A DNA stretch of 64,000 nucleotides from NCBI GenBank assembly GCA_963784995.1, contig CAWATZ010000002.1, positions 124,001 to 188,000 of the forward strand. Reading direction: 5' to 3'. Every line of letters begins with the position of its first letter. Position 1 is the first letter of the stretch. Below the pieces are notes generated by a model. That model saw only the letters and a program-made list of their open reading frames with translations, was not told the DNA's origin and ran no database searches. The DNA is from CAWATZ01 sp963784995. GTDB taxonomy: Bacteria > Planctomycetota > Planctomycetia > Gemmatales > Gemmataceae. Of this stretch, positions 63,944 through 64,000 are shown piece by piece. The position numbers were made by a program, and so were the translations under genes.

Positions 63944-64000
63944 GGATCTGCTCCTATCTCAACTTTTCCCTCTCTCCCACAAGAGAAGAGGGGGAGCTTT

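Overview
The window is high-GC DNA that reads like a planctomycete, most plausibly from the Gemmata group (Gemmatales). The clues are a Cys-type sulfatase, Tat-dependent secreted enzymes with SRRGFL- or RRSFL-type signals, DUF4198/DUF3386 and DUF1501-neighbour style proteins, a 23S-5S rRNA locus with no 16S gene in front of it, and a very high density of long, GC-rich palindromic repeats. No sequence search was possible, so the taxonomy is inferred from family content and style.

Layout. 1-7.7 kb: metabolic and accessory genes (end of an unknown gene, a vapC-like remnant with its antitoxin, a secreted DUF4198/DUF3386 protein with a frameshift, a sulfatase, an alpha-oxoamine synthase-like PLP enzyme, a DUF4870 membrane protein, and a chimeric Tat-secreted hydrolase/Ig-like protein). 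7.7-13.7 kb: maltooligosyltrehalose synthase (treY) and a GH15 glucoamylase-like enzyme, then a secreted CAP-domain protein. 13.8-23.9 kb: a complete alternative (Wsp-like) chemosensory operon: cheW, TPR-cheR, cheW, a soluble PAS-MCP, cheA-REC, a frameshifted cheB, and a six-domain hybrid histidine kinase. 24-32.5 kb: an accessory island with an SMP-30-like gene that runs through its stop, toxin-antitoxin pairs (DUF433/DUF5615, HicAB), a HEPN remnant, a PD-(D/E)XK nuclease plus TOPRIM-like gene pair, a Shedu-like remnant, an HNH nuclease and a tRNA 3'-end fragment. 32.5-38.2 kb: a giant CtpI-type P-type ATPase interrupted by stop codons, followed by two small membrane-associated proteins. 38.5-39.1 kb: a two-gene toxin-antitoxin-like pair.

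39.4-50.7 kb: an unusual chaperone operon with two divergent Hsp70s, a GrpE-like protein, a J-like protein without a visible HPD motif, two long TPR proteins and a zinc-ribbon membrane protein. 50.7-54.6 kb: a promoter, short leader ORF and terminator, then tRNA-Ile, tRNA-Ala, 23S and 5S rRNA. 54.7-63.9 kb: a secreted protein of unknown function, then a minus-strand aerobic respiration operon in the order coxB, coxA, ctaA, ctaB, coxC, coxD, SCO1/SenC, DUF420 and a small membrane protein. It encodes the whole terminal oxidase with its heme A and copper assembly factors; the oxidase carries the YSHPxVY motif of the A2 type.

Two themes cut across the window. First, at least twenty palindromic elements from several families sit between genes and also in frame inside conserved genes (cheR, second cheW, hybrid kinase, TPR gene, P-type ATPase), and a few supply the C-terminus and stop codon of a gene. 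Second, many genes carry single-base frameshifts or stop codons (DUF4198 gene, cheB twice, TPR gene, HEPN gene, nuclease gene, ATPase). These may be true decay or errors of the assembly; reads are needed to decide.
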